NCBI GenBank assembly: GCA_019449595.1
Contig: JAGRPL010000004.1
Span: 558,001-622,000 of the forward strand
Reading direction: 5' to 3'
Length of the DNA stretch: 64,000 nucleotides
Source: Rhodoferax sp.
GTDB lineage: Bacteria > Pseudomonadota > Gammaproteobacteria > Burkholderiales > Burkholderiaceae_C
The notes beneath the pieces are model-generated. The model saw nothing but the letters and a program-made list of their open reading frames with translations. It had not been told where the DNA came from and did not search any database. The stretch's first letter is position 1. Each line of letters starts with the position of its first letter. Made by a program: the position numbers and the translations under genes. Shown piece by piece: positions 19,391 through 29,195 of this stretch.

Positions 19391-20122
19391 ATGGATTGGA
19401 CCTGGATCGGTTTGGGGGTGTTCATCCTGTGTGGATTTACGCTCGAAGTCATTAGCGGTTTTGGTGGCACGGTGATCGCTCTGGCGCTGGGTGCGCTGGT
19501 GCTGCCCATCGCCACGCTGGTGCCGGTTCTGGTGCCTTTGTCCATGACCTTGGGTCTGGCCATGGCGTGGCGCCACCGTGGCCACATCGACCGTCACCTG
19601 CTGTTGCGCGTGGTGTTGCCCGGCATGGCTGCGGGAACCGTGCTGGGTTATGTCCTCAAGCCCTGGCTGAACGAGTCGCTGATGCGCCAGGTGTTTGGCG
19701 TGCTCATTGTGTGGTTTGCGGCGCGAGCGCTGTGGCGCACCCACCGGGCTGTGCCTCTCGCCCCGCGCCCAGTCTGGCTGACCCAGACGCTGATCACGCT
19801 GGCGGGCATCACCCATGGTTTGTTTGCCTCGGGCGGCCCCTTGCTGGTGTACGCGCTGTCGGGGTTGCCCTTGAACAAGGCGCGCTTTCGCATGACCCTG
19901 ATCGTGGTGTGGCTGGCGCTCGACAGCGGCCTGACCCTGGCGTTCTGGCTCGATGGTCGGCTGGGCCGCGCACTGCCCATGGTGGGGGCGTATTTGCCGG
20001 TCATCGGAGCCGGCTGGTGGCTGGGCGAATGGTTGCACCACCGTGTCAGCGAAGCGCGCTTTCGCACCCTGACCGCGGCGGTGCTGCTGGTGACCGGCTG
20101 CCTGCTGGTGTGGCCCCGGTAG
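19391..20122 (+). CDS. TSUP/TauE-SafE family permease
   Basis: This 243-residue membrane protein has about seven or eight hydrophobic segments and the two half-repeats of TauE/SafE (DUF81) anion exporters: SGFGGTVIALALGALVLP in the first half and THGLFASGGPLLVYALSGLPLNKARFRMTLIVVW in the second. These proteins move sulfite, sulfoacetate or other organosulfur anions. It begins at ATG 19391, 16 bases after the lyase stop, and is probably in the same operon. The substrate cannot be assigned. Confidence 0.8.
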   Translation: MDWTWIGLGVFILCGFTLEVISGFGGTVIALALGALVLPIATLVPVLVPLSMTLGLAMAWRHRGHIDRHLLLRVVLPGMAAGTVLGYVLKPWLNESLMRQVFGVLIVWFAARALWRTHRAVPLAPRPVWLTQTLITLAGITHGLFASGGPLLVYALSGLPLNKARFRMTLIVVWLALDSGLTLAFWLDGRLGRALPMVGAYLPVIGAGWWLGEWLHHRVSEARFRTLTAAVLLVTGCLLVWPR

Positions 20123-20164
20123 CGGGGCGGCATTTGCGCAAGCGAGCCGGTCTTTTTAACGCCG

Positions 20165-21619
20165 TTAAGGGGTTGCCGTGGCCTCTTTCCAGCCGCCACC
20201 CAGCACCTTGTACAGCGTCACCAGGTTCTGCACCTGCTGCACCTGCACCTGCACCAGGGCCTGCTGCGCCGCAAACAGCGAACGCTGGGCGTCCAGCACC
20301 TCAAAGGAGTTGGCCGCGCCGGCCTTGAAGCGCAGGTCGGTTAGCTGCATGCGCGTCTGTTCAGCATTCAGCTGCGCGGTCTGGGCGCGCAGCTGCTCGT
20401 CCAGTGTGGCGCGGCCGGCCAGGGCGTCGGAAACTTCCTTGAAGCCAGTCTGGATGGCTTTCTCGTACTGGGCCACCGCAATGTCCCGGCTGGCCTTGGC
20501 GGCGTCGAGGTTGGCGCGGTTACGCCCGGCATCGAAAATCGGCACCAGCAACTGGGGCGCAAAGGTCCAGGCCGAGGTATCGGTGGTGAACAGCTTGTCG
20601 AGGTCGCTGCTGGCCACGCCCACGCTGCCGGTGAGGGTGATGCGCGGGAAGAAGGCGGCCCGGGCTGCGCCGATGTTGGCGTTGTAGGCCAGCAGCTGCT
20701 GTTCGGCCTGCCGCACGTCGGGGCGACGCACCAGCAGCTCGGAGGGCACACCGGCGGGCAGGTCGGGCAGCAGGTTCTGGCCCGTCAGGGCCAGGCTGGC
20801 GGGTAGGTCGGCCGGCAGCGGCTGGCCCACCAGCAGCACCAGGGCGTTTTCGTCCTGTGCACGCTGACGGGTGAGTTGGGCCAGCGAGGCCTTGGCGCTT
20901 TCCAGCAGGGACTGCGCCTGGCTGAGGTCCAGCTTGGAGGCGGCGTCGTTGTCGAACTTGAGCTGGGTGAGCCTGAGCGACTCCTGGCGCGTGGCCAGCG
21001 TCTCGCGCGTGACCCGCAGCAGCTCGTCGTCGGCCAGCAGGTTCAGGTAGGTGTTGGCGACCGAGGCGATCAGCGCAATCTGTACCGTCTTGCGCGCTTC
21101 CTCGGTGCTCAGCAGCTGCGCCTGCGCGGCCTGGCTCAGGGCCCGGACCCGGCCGAAGAGGTCCAGCTCGTAGGCGGTGACGCTCAGGCCGGCCGTGAAG
21201 GTGCTGCCCACGGCGCCCGAAGCCGTGGCGCCGCGCGAGCCGGTAATGCCGGCATTCACGGTGGGCAGCAGGTCGGCCCGAGCCACCTGCAGCTTGGCGC
21301 GGGTTTGCTCGATCGTGAGCACCGCCACGCGCAGGTCGCGGTTGGCCTGCAGGGACAGCTCGATCAGGCGCTTGAGGCGGGCGTCACGGAAGAAGTCCTG
21401 CCAGTCGATATCGGCTGCCACCCGGGGCGCACTCGCGGCTGCCGTTTGAGCGGTGGCCGACGCGTTGGCAAAACTGCCGGCCACGGGTGCTGGCGGGCGT
21501 TCATAGCTGGGGATGAAACTGCAGCCGGCCAGCCACAGGGCGGCAGCCAGGGTGCTCAGGCGCAGCAGGGGCTGCGAGGGCTGCGAGGGCTGCGGGTTGT
21601 GCATGCGCAGGTCATTCAT
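20165..21619 (-). CDS. RND efflux outer membrane lipoprotein, NodT/OprM type
   Basis: This TolC-like channel is the outer-membrane part of the tripartite pump encoded upstream. Residues up to LAGC form a lipoprotein signal, then the typical SFIPSYERP. Two OEP repeats follow with long helices (WQDFFRDARLKRLIELSLQANRDLRVA and PELLVRRPDVRQAEQQL-like text), plus the FP-x-ITL strand motif. Length is 484 residues, normal. The start overlaps the pump gene by eight bases. It is third in the adaptor-pump-channel operon. Confidence 0.93.
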   Translation of the reverse strand: MNDLRMHNPQPSQPSQPLLRLSTLAAALWLAGCSFIPSYERPPAPVAGSFANASATAQTAAASAPRVAADIDWQDFFRDARLKRLIELSLQANRDLRVAVLTIEQTRAKLQVARADLLPTVNAGITGSRGATASGAVGSTFTAGLSVTAYELDLFGRVRALSQAAQAQLLSTEEARKTVQIALIASVANTYLNLLADDELLRVTRETLATRQESLRLTQLKFDNDAASKLDLSQAQSLLESAKASLAQLTRQRAQDENALVLLVGQPLPADLPASLALTGQNLLPDLPAGVPSELLVRRPDVRQAEQQLLAYNANIGAARAAFFPRITLTGSVGVASSDLDKLFTTDTSAWTFAPQLLVPIFDAGRNRANLDAAKASRDIAVAQYEKAIQTGFKEVSDALAGRATLDEQLRAQTAQLNAEQTRMQLTDLRFKAGAANSFEVLDAQRSLFAAQQALVQVQVQQVQNLVTLYKVLGGGWKEATATP

Positions 21620-24600
21620 GGGTGTCGACTCCTATCTGGTGACCGTGCTCGGCATCAAACTGGTGCTGGCGTTCGCTGCCCTTGAAAAAGCTGCGCACCA
21701 CCACGAAAAAGATCGGGACAAACAAGACGGCCAGCACGGTGCCCACCAGGCTGCCGCCGATGACGCCGGTGCCGATGGCGCGCTGGCTGGCCGAGCCCGC
21801 GCCGCTGGCTATGGCCAGTGGCAGCACGCCCAGCATGAAGGCCATGGAGGTCATCAAGATGGGGCGAAAGCGCATGTGCGCGGCCGCCAGCGCCGACTCG
21901 ATCACGCCCTTGCCCTGGGCTTGCAGGTCCTTGGCGAACTCGATGATCAGGATGGCGTTCTTGGCCGACAGGCCAATGATGGTGATCAGGCCCACCTGGA
22001 AGTACACGTCGTTGGCATAGCCGCGCAGCACCGTGGCCAGCAGCACGCCCAGCACGCCCAGGGGCACCACCAGAATCACCGCCAGCGGGATGGACCAGCT
22101 CTCGTACAGCGCCGCCAGGCACAGGAACACCGCCAGAATGGCAAAGCCGTACAGCACCATGGCTTGCGAGCCAGCCAGTTTTTCCTCGCGGGACTGGCCG
22201 GTCCACTCGAAGGCGAAGCCCTCGGGCAGCTGGGCAGCCAGTTTTTCCATTTCGTCCATGGCCGCGCCCGAGCTGTAGCCCGGAGCCGCCGAGCCGCCGA
22301 TGCGCATGGCCGGATAGCCGTTGTAGCGCACCGTCTGCATGGCTCCCTTGACCCAGCGCGTGCTGGCAAAGGCGGACAGCGGCACCGGCTTGCCCTGGAC
22401 ATTGGCGGTAGTCAGCTGAAGGATGTGCTCGGGTTGCATGCGCGACATGGCGTCGGCCTGCACCACCACGCGCTGCAGGCGACCCTGGTTCGGGAAGTCG
22501 TTGATGTAGGCCGAGCCCAGCGCCGTGGAGATGGTGGCGTTGATGGAATCAAAACCCACCCCCAGGGCGCTGGCCTTGTCGCGGTCGATGTCGATCTGCA
22601 GCTGCGAGGCGTCTTCCAGCCCGTCCGGACGGACCTGGGTGAGCAGCTTGCTCTTGGACGCCATGCCGAGCAACTGGTTGCGTGCGGCCACCAGGGCGTC
22701 GTGGCCCTTGCCGCCACGGTCCTGCAGGCGGAAGGTGAAGCCCGAGGCCGTGCCCAGTTCGGGAATGGGCGGTGGGCTCAGGGGGAAGATGAACGCGTCG
22801 CGAATCCCCATGAGGGCGCCAAAGGCGCGCCCTGCAAGGGACTGGGCGGAGTGCTCCTCGCCCTTGCGCTCGGACCAGTCCTTGAGGGTCACAAAAGCCA
22901 GTGCGGCATTCTGTCCCTGGCCGGAGAAGCTGAAGCCCAGCACGCTCACCATGTTTTGCACTTCGGGCTGCTTGAGGATGAAGCCTTCCACCTGCTGCAT
23001 CACATTGAGCGTGCGCTCCTGGGTGGCGCCGGGCGGCAGCTGCACGTTGACCAGCATGGTGCCCTGGTCTTCATTGGGCAGGAAGGAGGTGGGCAGACGC
23101 AGGTAGAACACCACCACCGCCGCAATGATGGCCACGTAGATGATGAGGTAGCGGCCGGCCCGCTTGAGCAGGCGCGCCACAAAGCCCTCGTAGTTCTTGG
23201 CCGTGCGGGAGAAGCCGCGGTTGAACCAGCCAAAGAAACCGCTCTTGGCGTGGTGGTGGCCGGCTTCCACCGGCTTGAGCAGGGTGGCGCACAAGGCCGG
23301 GGTGAGCGACAGCGCCATGAAGGCCGAGAAGCCGATGGAGCTGACCATCACCGCCGAGAACTGGCGGTAGATGTTGCCGACCGAGCCCTTGAAGAAGGCC
23401 AGCGGCACAAACACCGCAATCAGCACCACGGTCACGCCGATGATGGCGCCCGAGATCTGGCCCATGGCCTTGCGCGTGGCCTGCAGCGGCGGCAGACCTT
23501 CCTCGCTCATGATGCGCTCCACGTTTTCCACCACCACGATGGCATCGTCCACCACGATGCCGATCACCAGCACCATGCCGAACATGGTCAGCACGTTGAT
23601 GGAAAAGCCCAGCGCCAGCATGGTGGCGAAGGTGCCCATCAGCGCCACCGGCACCACGATGGTGGGGATGATGGTGTAGCGGAAGTTCTGCAGGAACAGG
23701 AACATCACCAGGAACACCAGGATGATGGCCTCCACCAGGGTCTCTGCCACCTGGCTGATGGAAATCTTCACAAAGCGCGAGCTGTCGTACGGAATGGTCC
23801 ACTTCACGCCCTTGGGAAAGTAGGGCTGCAGTTGCTCCATGCGTTGGCGCACGGCCTGGGCGGCCGCCAGGGCGTTGCCGCTGGGCGCCAGCTGAACGCC
23901 GATGCCGGTGGCGGGCTGCCCGTTCAGGCGCGCCGAGGTGGCGAAGGACTGGGCGCCCAGCTCGATGCGGGCCACGTCTTTCAGGCGCACGGCCGAGCCG
24001 TCGGCATTGGCCCGCAGCACGATGTTGCCGAACTGCGCTTCGCTGCTGAGCTGGCCGTTCACCACCACGGTGGCCGAAATACCCTGGCCGGTGATGTTGG
24101 GCAGGTCACCAATGGCGCCGGAGGAGACCTGTGCGTTCTGCGCCTTGATGGCGTTGTTCACATCGGCGGCGGACAGGTTGTAGCCGGTGAGTTTGGCGGG
24201 GTCGATCCAGATGCGCATGGCGCGCTCGGTGCCGAACAGCTGGGCCTGGCCGATGCCGGGCAGGCGCTGGATTTCGGGCAGCACGTTGCGCGAAGCGTAG
24301 TCACCCAGTGCCACGACGTCGAAATCGGGGTTGTCCGATGACAGCATGGTGAACAGCAGGAAGTTGGAACGCGACTTGTCCACCCGCACGCCCTGCTGCG
24401 TCACTGCGGCCGGCAGGCGAGGGGTGGCCCGCGACAGGCGGTTCTGCACGTCCACCTGCGCCAGGTCGGGGTTTGTGCCAGGTTCGAAGCTGACGGTGAT
24501 GGTGCCGGTGCCGTTGGCTTGCGCCACCGATTCCATGTAGATCATGCCGGGCGAGCCGTTCATTTCGCGCTCGATCACGGAGAGCACGCTGTCCTCCAGC

Positions 24601-24767
24601 GTCTGGGCCGAGGCGCCGGGGTAGCCGGCTGTGATCACGATGGACGGCGGCGCCACCGGCGGGTACTGGGACACGGGCAGCTGCGTGATCGCCACGCTGC
24701 CCATCACCAGGATGAAGAGTGCAATGACCCAGGCAAAGATGGGCCGGTTGATGAAGAACTGGGCCAT
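21612..24767 (-). CDS. RND multidrug efflux permease (HAE1, AcrB/MexB type)
   Basis: This 1051-residue proton-driven inner-membrane pump has an intact N-terminus (MAQFFINRPIFAWVIALFI), the proton relay Asp pair in VDDAIVVVENVERIM, and the HAE1 signature segments GSVGNIYRQFSAVMVSSIGFSAFMALSLTPALCA. Large periplasmic loops follow TM1 and TM7. It should export hydrophobic drugs, dyes or detergents. It lies 11 bases downstream of the adaptor gene. Substrate range is not predictable from sequence. Confidence 0.96.
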   Translation of the reverse strand: MAQFFINRPIFAWVIALFILVMGSVAITQLPVSQYPPVAPPSIVITAGYPGASAQTLEDSVLSVIEREMNGSPGMIYMESVAQANGTGTITVSFEPGTNPDLAQVDVQNRLSRATPRLPAAVTQQGVRVDKSRSNFLLFTMLSSDNPDFDVVALGDYASRNVLPEIQRLPGIGQAQLFGTERAMRIWIDPAKLTGYNLSAADVNNAIKAQNAQVSSGAIGDLPNITGQGISATVVVNGQLSSEAQFGNIVLRANADGSAVRLKDVARIELGAQSFATSARLNGQPATGIGVQLAPSGNALAAAQAVRQRMEQLQPYFPKGVKWTIPYDSSRFVKISISQVAETLVEAIILVFLVMFLFLQNFRYTIIPTIVVPVALMGTFATMLALGFSINVLTMFGMVLVIGIVVDDAIVVVENVERIMSEEGLPPLQATRKAMGQISGAIIGVTVVLIAVFVPLAFFKGSVGNIYRQFSAVMVSSIGFSAFMALSLTPALCATLLKPVEAGHHHAKSGFFGWFNRGFSRTAKNYEGFVARLLKRAGRYLIIYVAIIAAVVVFYLRLPTSFLPNEDQGTMLVNVQLPPGATQERTLNVMQQVEGFILKQPEVQNMVSVLGFSFSGQGQNAALAFVTLKDWSERKGEEHSAQSLAGRAFGALMGIRDAFIFPLSPPPIPELGTASGFTFRLQDRGGKGHDALVAARNQLLGMASKSKLLTQVRPDGLEDASQLQIDIDRDKASALGVGFDSINATISTALGSAYINDFPNQGRLQRVVVQADAMSRMQPEHILQLTTANVQGKPVPLSAFASTRWVKGAMQTVRYNGYPAMRIGGSAAPGYSSGAAMDEMEKLAAQLPEGFAFEWTGQSREEKLAGSQAMVLYGFAILAVFLCLAALYESWSIPLAVILVVPLGVLGVLLATVLRGYANDVYFQVGLITIIGLSAKNAILIIEFAKDLQAQGKGVIESALAAAHMRFRPILMTSMAFMLGVLPLAIASGAGSASQRAIGTGVIGGSLVGTVLAVLFVPIFFVVVRSFFKGSERQHQFDAEHGHQIGVDTHE

Positions 24768-24778
24768 GGACGTGCCCC

Positions 24779-26044
24779 TTATTTGGTGGCCGAGGCCGTG
24801 GCAGCGGGAGCCGAGGCTGCTGGAGCTGCAGGCGCTGCTGCGTCGGCGGCCGCGCCAGCACCCTTCCAGGGCACGGCCTTGACCGGCGCGCCGGGCACCA
24901 TCATTTTCTGGAAGCCGTCCACGATGACCTGGTCACCGGGTTTGAGCCCGTCCAGGATCACCCACTGGCTGTCCTGCGCGTTGCCGACCTTGACCGGGCG
25001 GGGGCCGGGCTTGCCATCGGCACTGACGACCAGCACGGTGTCCCCCTGGTTGGTGCGGGTGACCGCCTGCTGCGGCAGCAGCACGCCCGAAGGCAGTTCG
25101 GCCTGCGACAGGCGCACGCGCACGTACTGGCCCGGCAGCAGCAGGCCGTCGGGGTTGGCCACTTCGGCGCGCAGCGTGATCTGGCCCGAGGTGGCGTCCA
25201 CCGTCAGGTCGGAAAACAGCAGCTTGCCGGGCTTGGGCAGCTCGGTGCCGTCCTCCAGCACAATGCGCACGGGCACCGAGCCGTCGCCTGCGCTGCGCAG
25301 TTGCTTGGAGGCAATGGCCTTGCGCAGGCGCAGCACGTCGGTGCTGGACTGGGTGAAGTTCACGTACACGGTGCCGGTTTGCTGGATGACGGCGAGCTGG
25401 GTGGCTTCGGTCTGGCTTACCAGGGCGCCCTCGGTCACCAGCGACTGGCCGATACGTCCGGAAATGGGGGCCGTGACGGTGGCGTAGTCGAGGTTGATGC
25501 GGGCGGTCTGCACAGCGGCCTTGGCGGTGGCCAGGTCGGCTTCGGCCTGCTTCTGCGTGGTGACCAGCGTCGCGTATTCCTGCTTGCTGATGGCGTTGGC
25601 TTCCACCAGCGGCTTGTAGCGCTCCACCTGGGTCGTTGCCTGGGTCAGATTGGCCTGGCCTTTGACGACGCTGGCTTGGGCGCTTTCCAGAGCGGCCTGG
25701 TACGGTGCGGCGTCAATCCGGTACAGCACCTGGCCGGCCTTGACCTCGCTGCCTTCACGGAACAGCCGTTGCTGCACCACACCGGTGACGCGTGCGCGCA
25801 CCTGGGCCACGCGCACCGGGCTCACGCGCCCGGGCAACTCGGTCTGCAGTGCAACCGACTGGGGAGCCACGGTGACCACGCCCACCTCGGCGGGCGGCAT
25901 GCCGCCGGGGCCGGCGGCAGGGGTGCCGTCCTTGGCGCCGCAGGCAACCAGGATCGCGGCCAGCGGCAGCAGAGCCAGCAAGGCCGGGCGGTGAAAGGGG
26001 GCGGGGCGGCCTTGGAAGTCGGCAACAGAATGGGGTGAGGACAT
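24779..26044 (-). CDS. RND efflux periplasmic adaptor (AcrA/MexA type)
   Basis: This 421-residue membrane fusion protein has a signal peptide ending in a lipobox (ILVAC), the strand motif ELPGRVSPVRVAQVRARVTGVV, the lipoyl half-motif EGSEVKAGQVLYRID, a helical hairpin, and a beta-barrel domain. The C-terminal tail is Ala-rich (about the last 35 residues). It is the first gene of the pump operon and is divergent from the TetR-type repressor, with a palindromic operator in the 166-base gap. Confidence 0.94.
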   Translation of the reverse strand: MSSPHSVADFQGRPAPFHRPALLALLPLAAILVACGAKDGTPAAGPGGMPPAEVGVVTVAPQSVALQTELPGRVSPVRVAQVRARVTGVVQQRLFREGSEVKAGQVLYRIDAAPYQAALESAQASVVKGQANLTQATTQVERYKPLVEANAISKQEYATLVTTQKQAEADLATAKAAVQTARINLDYATVTAPISGRIGQSLVTEGALVSQTEATQLAVIQQTGTVYVNFTQSSTDVLRLRKAIASKQLRSAGDGSVPVRIVLEDGTELPKPGKLLFSDLTVDATSGQITLRAEVANPDGLLLPGQYVRVRLSQAELPSGVLLPQQAVTRTNQGDTVLVVSADGKPGPRPVKVGNAQDSQWVILDGLKPGDQVIVDGFQKMMVPGAPVKAVPWKGAGAAADAAAPAAPAASAPAATASATK

Positions 26045-26159
26045 GGAAAATCCTTGTGACAGGGAGTGGGATGACCGGGGTGCCGAAAGCGCTCGTGTTG
26101 CGCCAGTCTAGGGGAGTGCAACAAAAACTGCTGGCAATTGCAAATTTCTGAATTAGTAT

Positions 26160-26181
26160 ACATACATCGTTGAATGTATGT
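26160..26181. promoter_or_regulatory. AcrR-type operator
   Basis: ACATACAT (26160-26167), a six-base spacer (CGTTGA) and ATGTATGT (26174-26181) form a perfect 8-bp inverted repeat. From memory, the E. coli AcrR operator has the same arms and the same six-base spacing. It lies between the adaptor gene (minus) and the TetR gene (plus), where a repressor would control both. Confidence 0.82.
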
Positions 26182-26210
26182 TGTAAACCCTTCGTAAATC
26201 CAAGCCCATC

Positions 26211-26843
26211 ATGGTCCGCCGTACCAAAGAAGACGCCTTGCTGACTCGCGACCAGATTCTGGACGCCGCCGAGCGCGTGTTCCAGCGTCGCGGGGTGTCG
26301 CGCACCTCGCTGCAGGAGATTGCCCAGGATGCCGGCCTCACGCGGGGCGCCATCTACTGGCATTTCCAGAACAAGGCCGATGTGTTTGACGCCATGCTGC
26401 AGCGCGTGACCCTGCCCATGGTGGCCAGCCTCAACAGATCCCCCGAGGTGGAGGCCGCAAACCCGTTGCAGCACCTGTGTCGCAACGTTGCCACGGCTTT
26501 CCACCAGACCGTGCACGACCAACAGGTGCAAAGGGTGTTTGAAATCGCGTCCCACAAGGTCGAGTACGTGGACGAGTTGCTGGCCCTGCGCGTGCGTCAC
26601 ATTACCGAGCGCGACGAGTGCATGGACGACCTGCACCGCCTGTTGTCGCTGGCGGTGGACAGCGGGCAATTGCCCAAAAGCATTTCCGTGCGCCCAGCGG
26701 CCATCGGGCTGCACGCGCTCATCGACGGCCTGATGCATAACTGGCTGCTGGACCCCAAGGCCTTTGACCTGGAGGTGGTCGGCGCGCAGGCGCTGGATGC
26801 GTACCTGGCTGGGCTGTCACTGCCGCGGGTCGGGCGCACCTAA
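26211..26843 (+). CDS. TetR-family transcriptional repressor, AcrR-like
   Basis: This 210-residue protein begins MVRRTKEDALLTRDQILDAAERVFQRRGVSRTSLQEIAQDAGLTRGAIYWHFQNKADVF in pieces typical of AcrR/TtgR: the HTH recognition helix is in TRGAIYWHFQNK. A C-terminal ligand domain carries IDGLMHNWLLDPKAFDL. Its target is almost certainly the divergent pump operon through the operator at 26160-26181. Drugs binding the C-terminal domain would relieve repression, as in the family. Confidence 0.93.
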   Translation: MVRRTKEDALLTRDQILDAAERVFQRRGVSRTSLQEIAQDAGLTRGAIYWHFQNKADVFDAMLQRVTLPMVASLNRSPEVEAANPLQHLCRNVATAFHQTVHDQQVQRVFEIASHKVEYVDELLALRVRHITERDECMDDLHRLLSLAVDSGQLPKSISVRPAAIGLHALIDGLMHNWLLDPKAFDLEVVGAQALDAYLAGLSLPRVGRT

Positions 26844-26932
26844 AACAGCTATATTGGCCGGCAACGGCTTTGTGCTGCTGCGGTGTTCCTGCCTAGCGGA
26901 GTTTCCATGTTCCCCAACCCGATGACGGCCTG

Positions 26933-29125
26933 ATGGTGCGTTCCTCCGATTTCCGTCTCCAGGCGGCCCTGCGTGTGCTGCTGAGCCACTATGTGCTCAA
27001 CGGCCTGTCGGCGGCATTGGGGCTGCTGCTGATCTCGGGCAGCGTCCATTACCTGCTGGGCAGTTTTGCCGCGGCGGTGGCATCGGTCGGCGTGGTGGTC
27101 TGCATTCCGCCGGACCAGGCGGCTCCCCGGCGCGGCAAGTTCTGGCAATTGCTGCCGGCCGCCCTGATCGGGTTGCCGTTGTTCTGGGCTGTGCAACGGC
27201 TGCACGCCGCGCCCGGTCATCTGGGGCTGCTGCTGGTGCCGGCCACGTTCGTCGCATTTCTGGGGGCGGCCTGGGGCAAGCGCGGCTTGCCGATTTCGAT
27301 CTCCATCATGTTTGCCATGGTCTTTTCCATGGCGGTGCCGCAGAACACCACCGCCGGGGTCAGCAGCCTGTATTTCGCGCTGGGTGCGGGCCTGTATGTG
27401 GTCTACGCCACGCTGTCCAATGCCGTGCTCAACGCCCGCTACCGGGTCCAGATGCTGGCCGACACGCTGTTGTCGCTTGCCGCGCTCATGCGCACGCAGG
27501 CGCAGCAGTTTGCACCGGGGGAAGCGCCGCAAGGGGCACAACGCCCCCTGATTGGCCAGATCCTGCAACAGCAGGCGGCGCTGGCCGACCAGTTGCAGGC
27601 GGCCCGCAACATCGTGCTGGAGTCGCCGCGTACACCGGGTCGCCAGCGTCTGGCTGGCATGCTGATTGCGGTGCTGGAAATGCGCGACCATCTGCTGGCC
27701 TGCGAGCTGGACCTCGATACCCTGAAGACCCATACCGGTCACGCCCCCTTGCTCGGCGCGTTGCGGGAGGTGCTGCAAGCCATGGCCCAGGAAATTGCGC
27801 AGCTGGCGGATGCCCTGCTGCAAGGGCGCCGTCCGGTTCCCTTTGCCAGCCACCGGCCCCAGCTGGCGGCACTGCGCTGGGAGCCGGAGGCCCTGTCCGC
27901 TGGCGACGCGGCCACCCCCGAGCCGGCCGTGCTGGCCCGCGGCCTGGCCAACCGCGTGGGCAACATCAATGATGAGGCGCTGCGCCTGATTGCCCTGGCG
28001 CGTGGCGAACTGGAGCCCGACCTGGCCATCGTGCGCACGGCCTGGCAGATGTTTGTCAGCCCCACGGCGTGGTCGTGGCGGCCTTTTGGCGGACTGTGGC
28101 GCTGGGAGGCGCCGGCGCTGCGCCACGCCATCCGGGCCGCGCTGGCCATCGGCACGGCGTACGCCCTGTCGCTGGCGCTGCCCTGGGGGACGCACGACTA
28201 CTGGATTCTGCTGACCATCGTGGTGGTGTTGCGGGGCAGCCTGGCGCAGACGCTGGAGCGGCGCAACAGCCGGGTGGCGGGAACGCTGGTGGGTTGCGTG
28301 CTGGCGGGGGCCTTGTTGGCGGTCCACCCATCCCATTGGGTGCTGCTGGTGATCGTGACGCTGGCCCAGGCTGTCTCCCATGCCTTCGCCATCAAGCGCT
28401 ATCTGGTGACGGCGGTGGCGGCCACCGTGCTGGGCCTGCTGCAGGCGAACATGCTCAATGCCGGGGTCAGCCCGGTGTTCGAAGTGGTCGAACGCGTGGC
28501 CGACACGCTGATGGGCGTGGCCATTGCCTGGGCGTTCAGCTACCTGCTGCCGTCGTGGGAGCGCACCCAGATTCCGGCGCTGGTGACCCGCACACTCGCG
28601 GCCCAGGCCCGCCACGCCCGCGTGGCCCTGGGGCTGGGGCAGTTGCAGGCCGTCGACAACACGCCCGAGCTGGCGTGGCGGCTGGCCCGGCGGGAGGCGT
28701 ATGACAGCCTGTCGGCCCTGGTGCAGGCCACGCAGCGCTCCCTCTCGGAGCCGCGCGCGGTCCGTCCGCCGCTGGAGCCCTTGGGGCGCTTGCTGGCGCA
28801 CAGCTACCAGATGCTGGCGCAACTCACCGCCGTCAAGTCCATGCTGCTGCGCCGGCGCGGGCACCTCAAGCCTGAACAGATCGGCGAGGCGCTGAGCCAG
28901 ACCGCTACCCTGATCGAAGGTACGCTCAAAGGCCCGCAGCCGGCGGGTGCGGCAGGCGTGGCGCGCACCCGCGTGGTGGCGTCGGAGACGATGTGGCTGC
29001 CGGACCCCTTTGAAACCGATCTCAGCCCCTGGGTGCTGCGCCGGCTGGCGCTGGCCAGCGACATGGCGCTGCAGCTGCGCGACGATGCCGACGAAGTGGT
29101 GCGGGAGCTGGCGACACCCCAATAG
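26933..29125 (+). CDS. FUSC-family membrane protein (YccS/AaeB-like)
   Basis: This 730-residue protein has two clusters of hydrophobic segments, each near the start of a half (about residues 15-170 and 400-545), separated and followed by long cytoplasmic helical regions. The second cluster carries the FUSC signature HDYWILLTIVVVLRGSLAQTLERRNSRVAGTLVGC. The family includes aromatic-acid efflux pump AaeB and YccS/YhfK. No adaptor gene lies beside it, so it may act alone. Substrate is unknown. Confidence 0.85.
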   Translation: MVRSSDFRLQAALRVLLSHYVLNGLSAALGLLLISGSVHYLLGSFAAAVASVGVVVCIPPDQAAPRRGKFWQLLPAALIGLPLFWAVQRLHAAPGHLGLLLVPATFVAFLGAAWGKRGLPISISIMFAMVFSMAVPQNTTAGVSSLYFALGAGLYVVYATLSNAVLNARYRVQMLADTLLSLAALMRTQAQQFAPGEAPQGAQRPLIGQILQQQAALADQLQAARNIVLESPRTPGRQRLAGMLIAVLEMRDHLLACELDLDTLKTHTGHAPLLGALREVLQAMAQEIAQLADALLQGRRPVPFASHRPQLAALRWEPEALSAGDAATPEPAVLARGLANRVGNINDEALRLIALARGELEPDLAIVRTAWQMFVSPTAWSWRPFGGLWRWEAPALRHAIRAALAIGTAYALSLALPWGTHDYWILLTIVVVLRGSLAQTLERRNSRVAGTLVGCVLAGALLAVHPSHWVLLVIVTLAQAVSHAFAIKRYLVTAVAATVLGLLQANMLNAGVSPVFEVVERVADTLMGVAIAWAFSYLLPSWERTQIPALVTRTLAAQARHARVALGLGQLQAVDNTPELAWRLARREAYDSLSALVQATQRSLSEPRAVRPPLEPLGRLLAHSYQMLAQLTAVKSMLLRRRGHLKPEQIGEALSQTATLIEGTLKGPQPAGAAGVARTRVVASETMWLPDPFETDLSPWVLRRLALASDMALQLRDDADEVVRELATPQ

Positions 29126-29195
29126 GCACGTGTTTGCCATGGCAATGGGCTTGCTGCCAGAATGGGGCCATTGATACCCTTCACAGGAGATTGTC

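Noticed and set aside
21500..21520. TTCATAGCTGGGGATGAAACT in the OM lipoprotein gene, resembling the element core
   Set aside because: It encodes the conserved FIPSYERP motif of NodT proteins and lacks the rest of the element.
21513..24341. Very long open frame (942 codons) antisense to the RND pump gene
   Set aside because: It mirrors the pump gene, is rich in His and Gly typical of reverse GC-rich frames, and has no recognisable domain.
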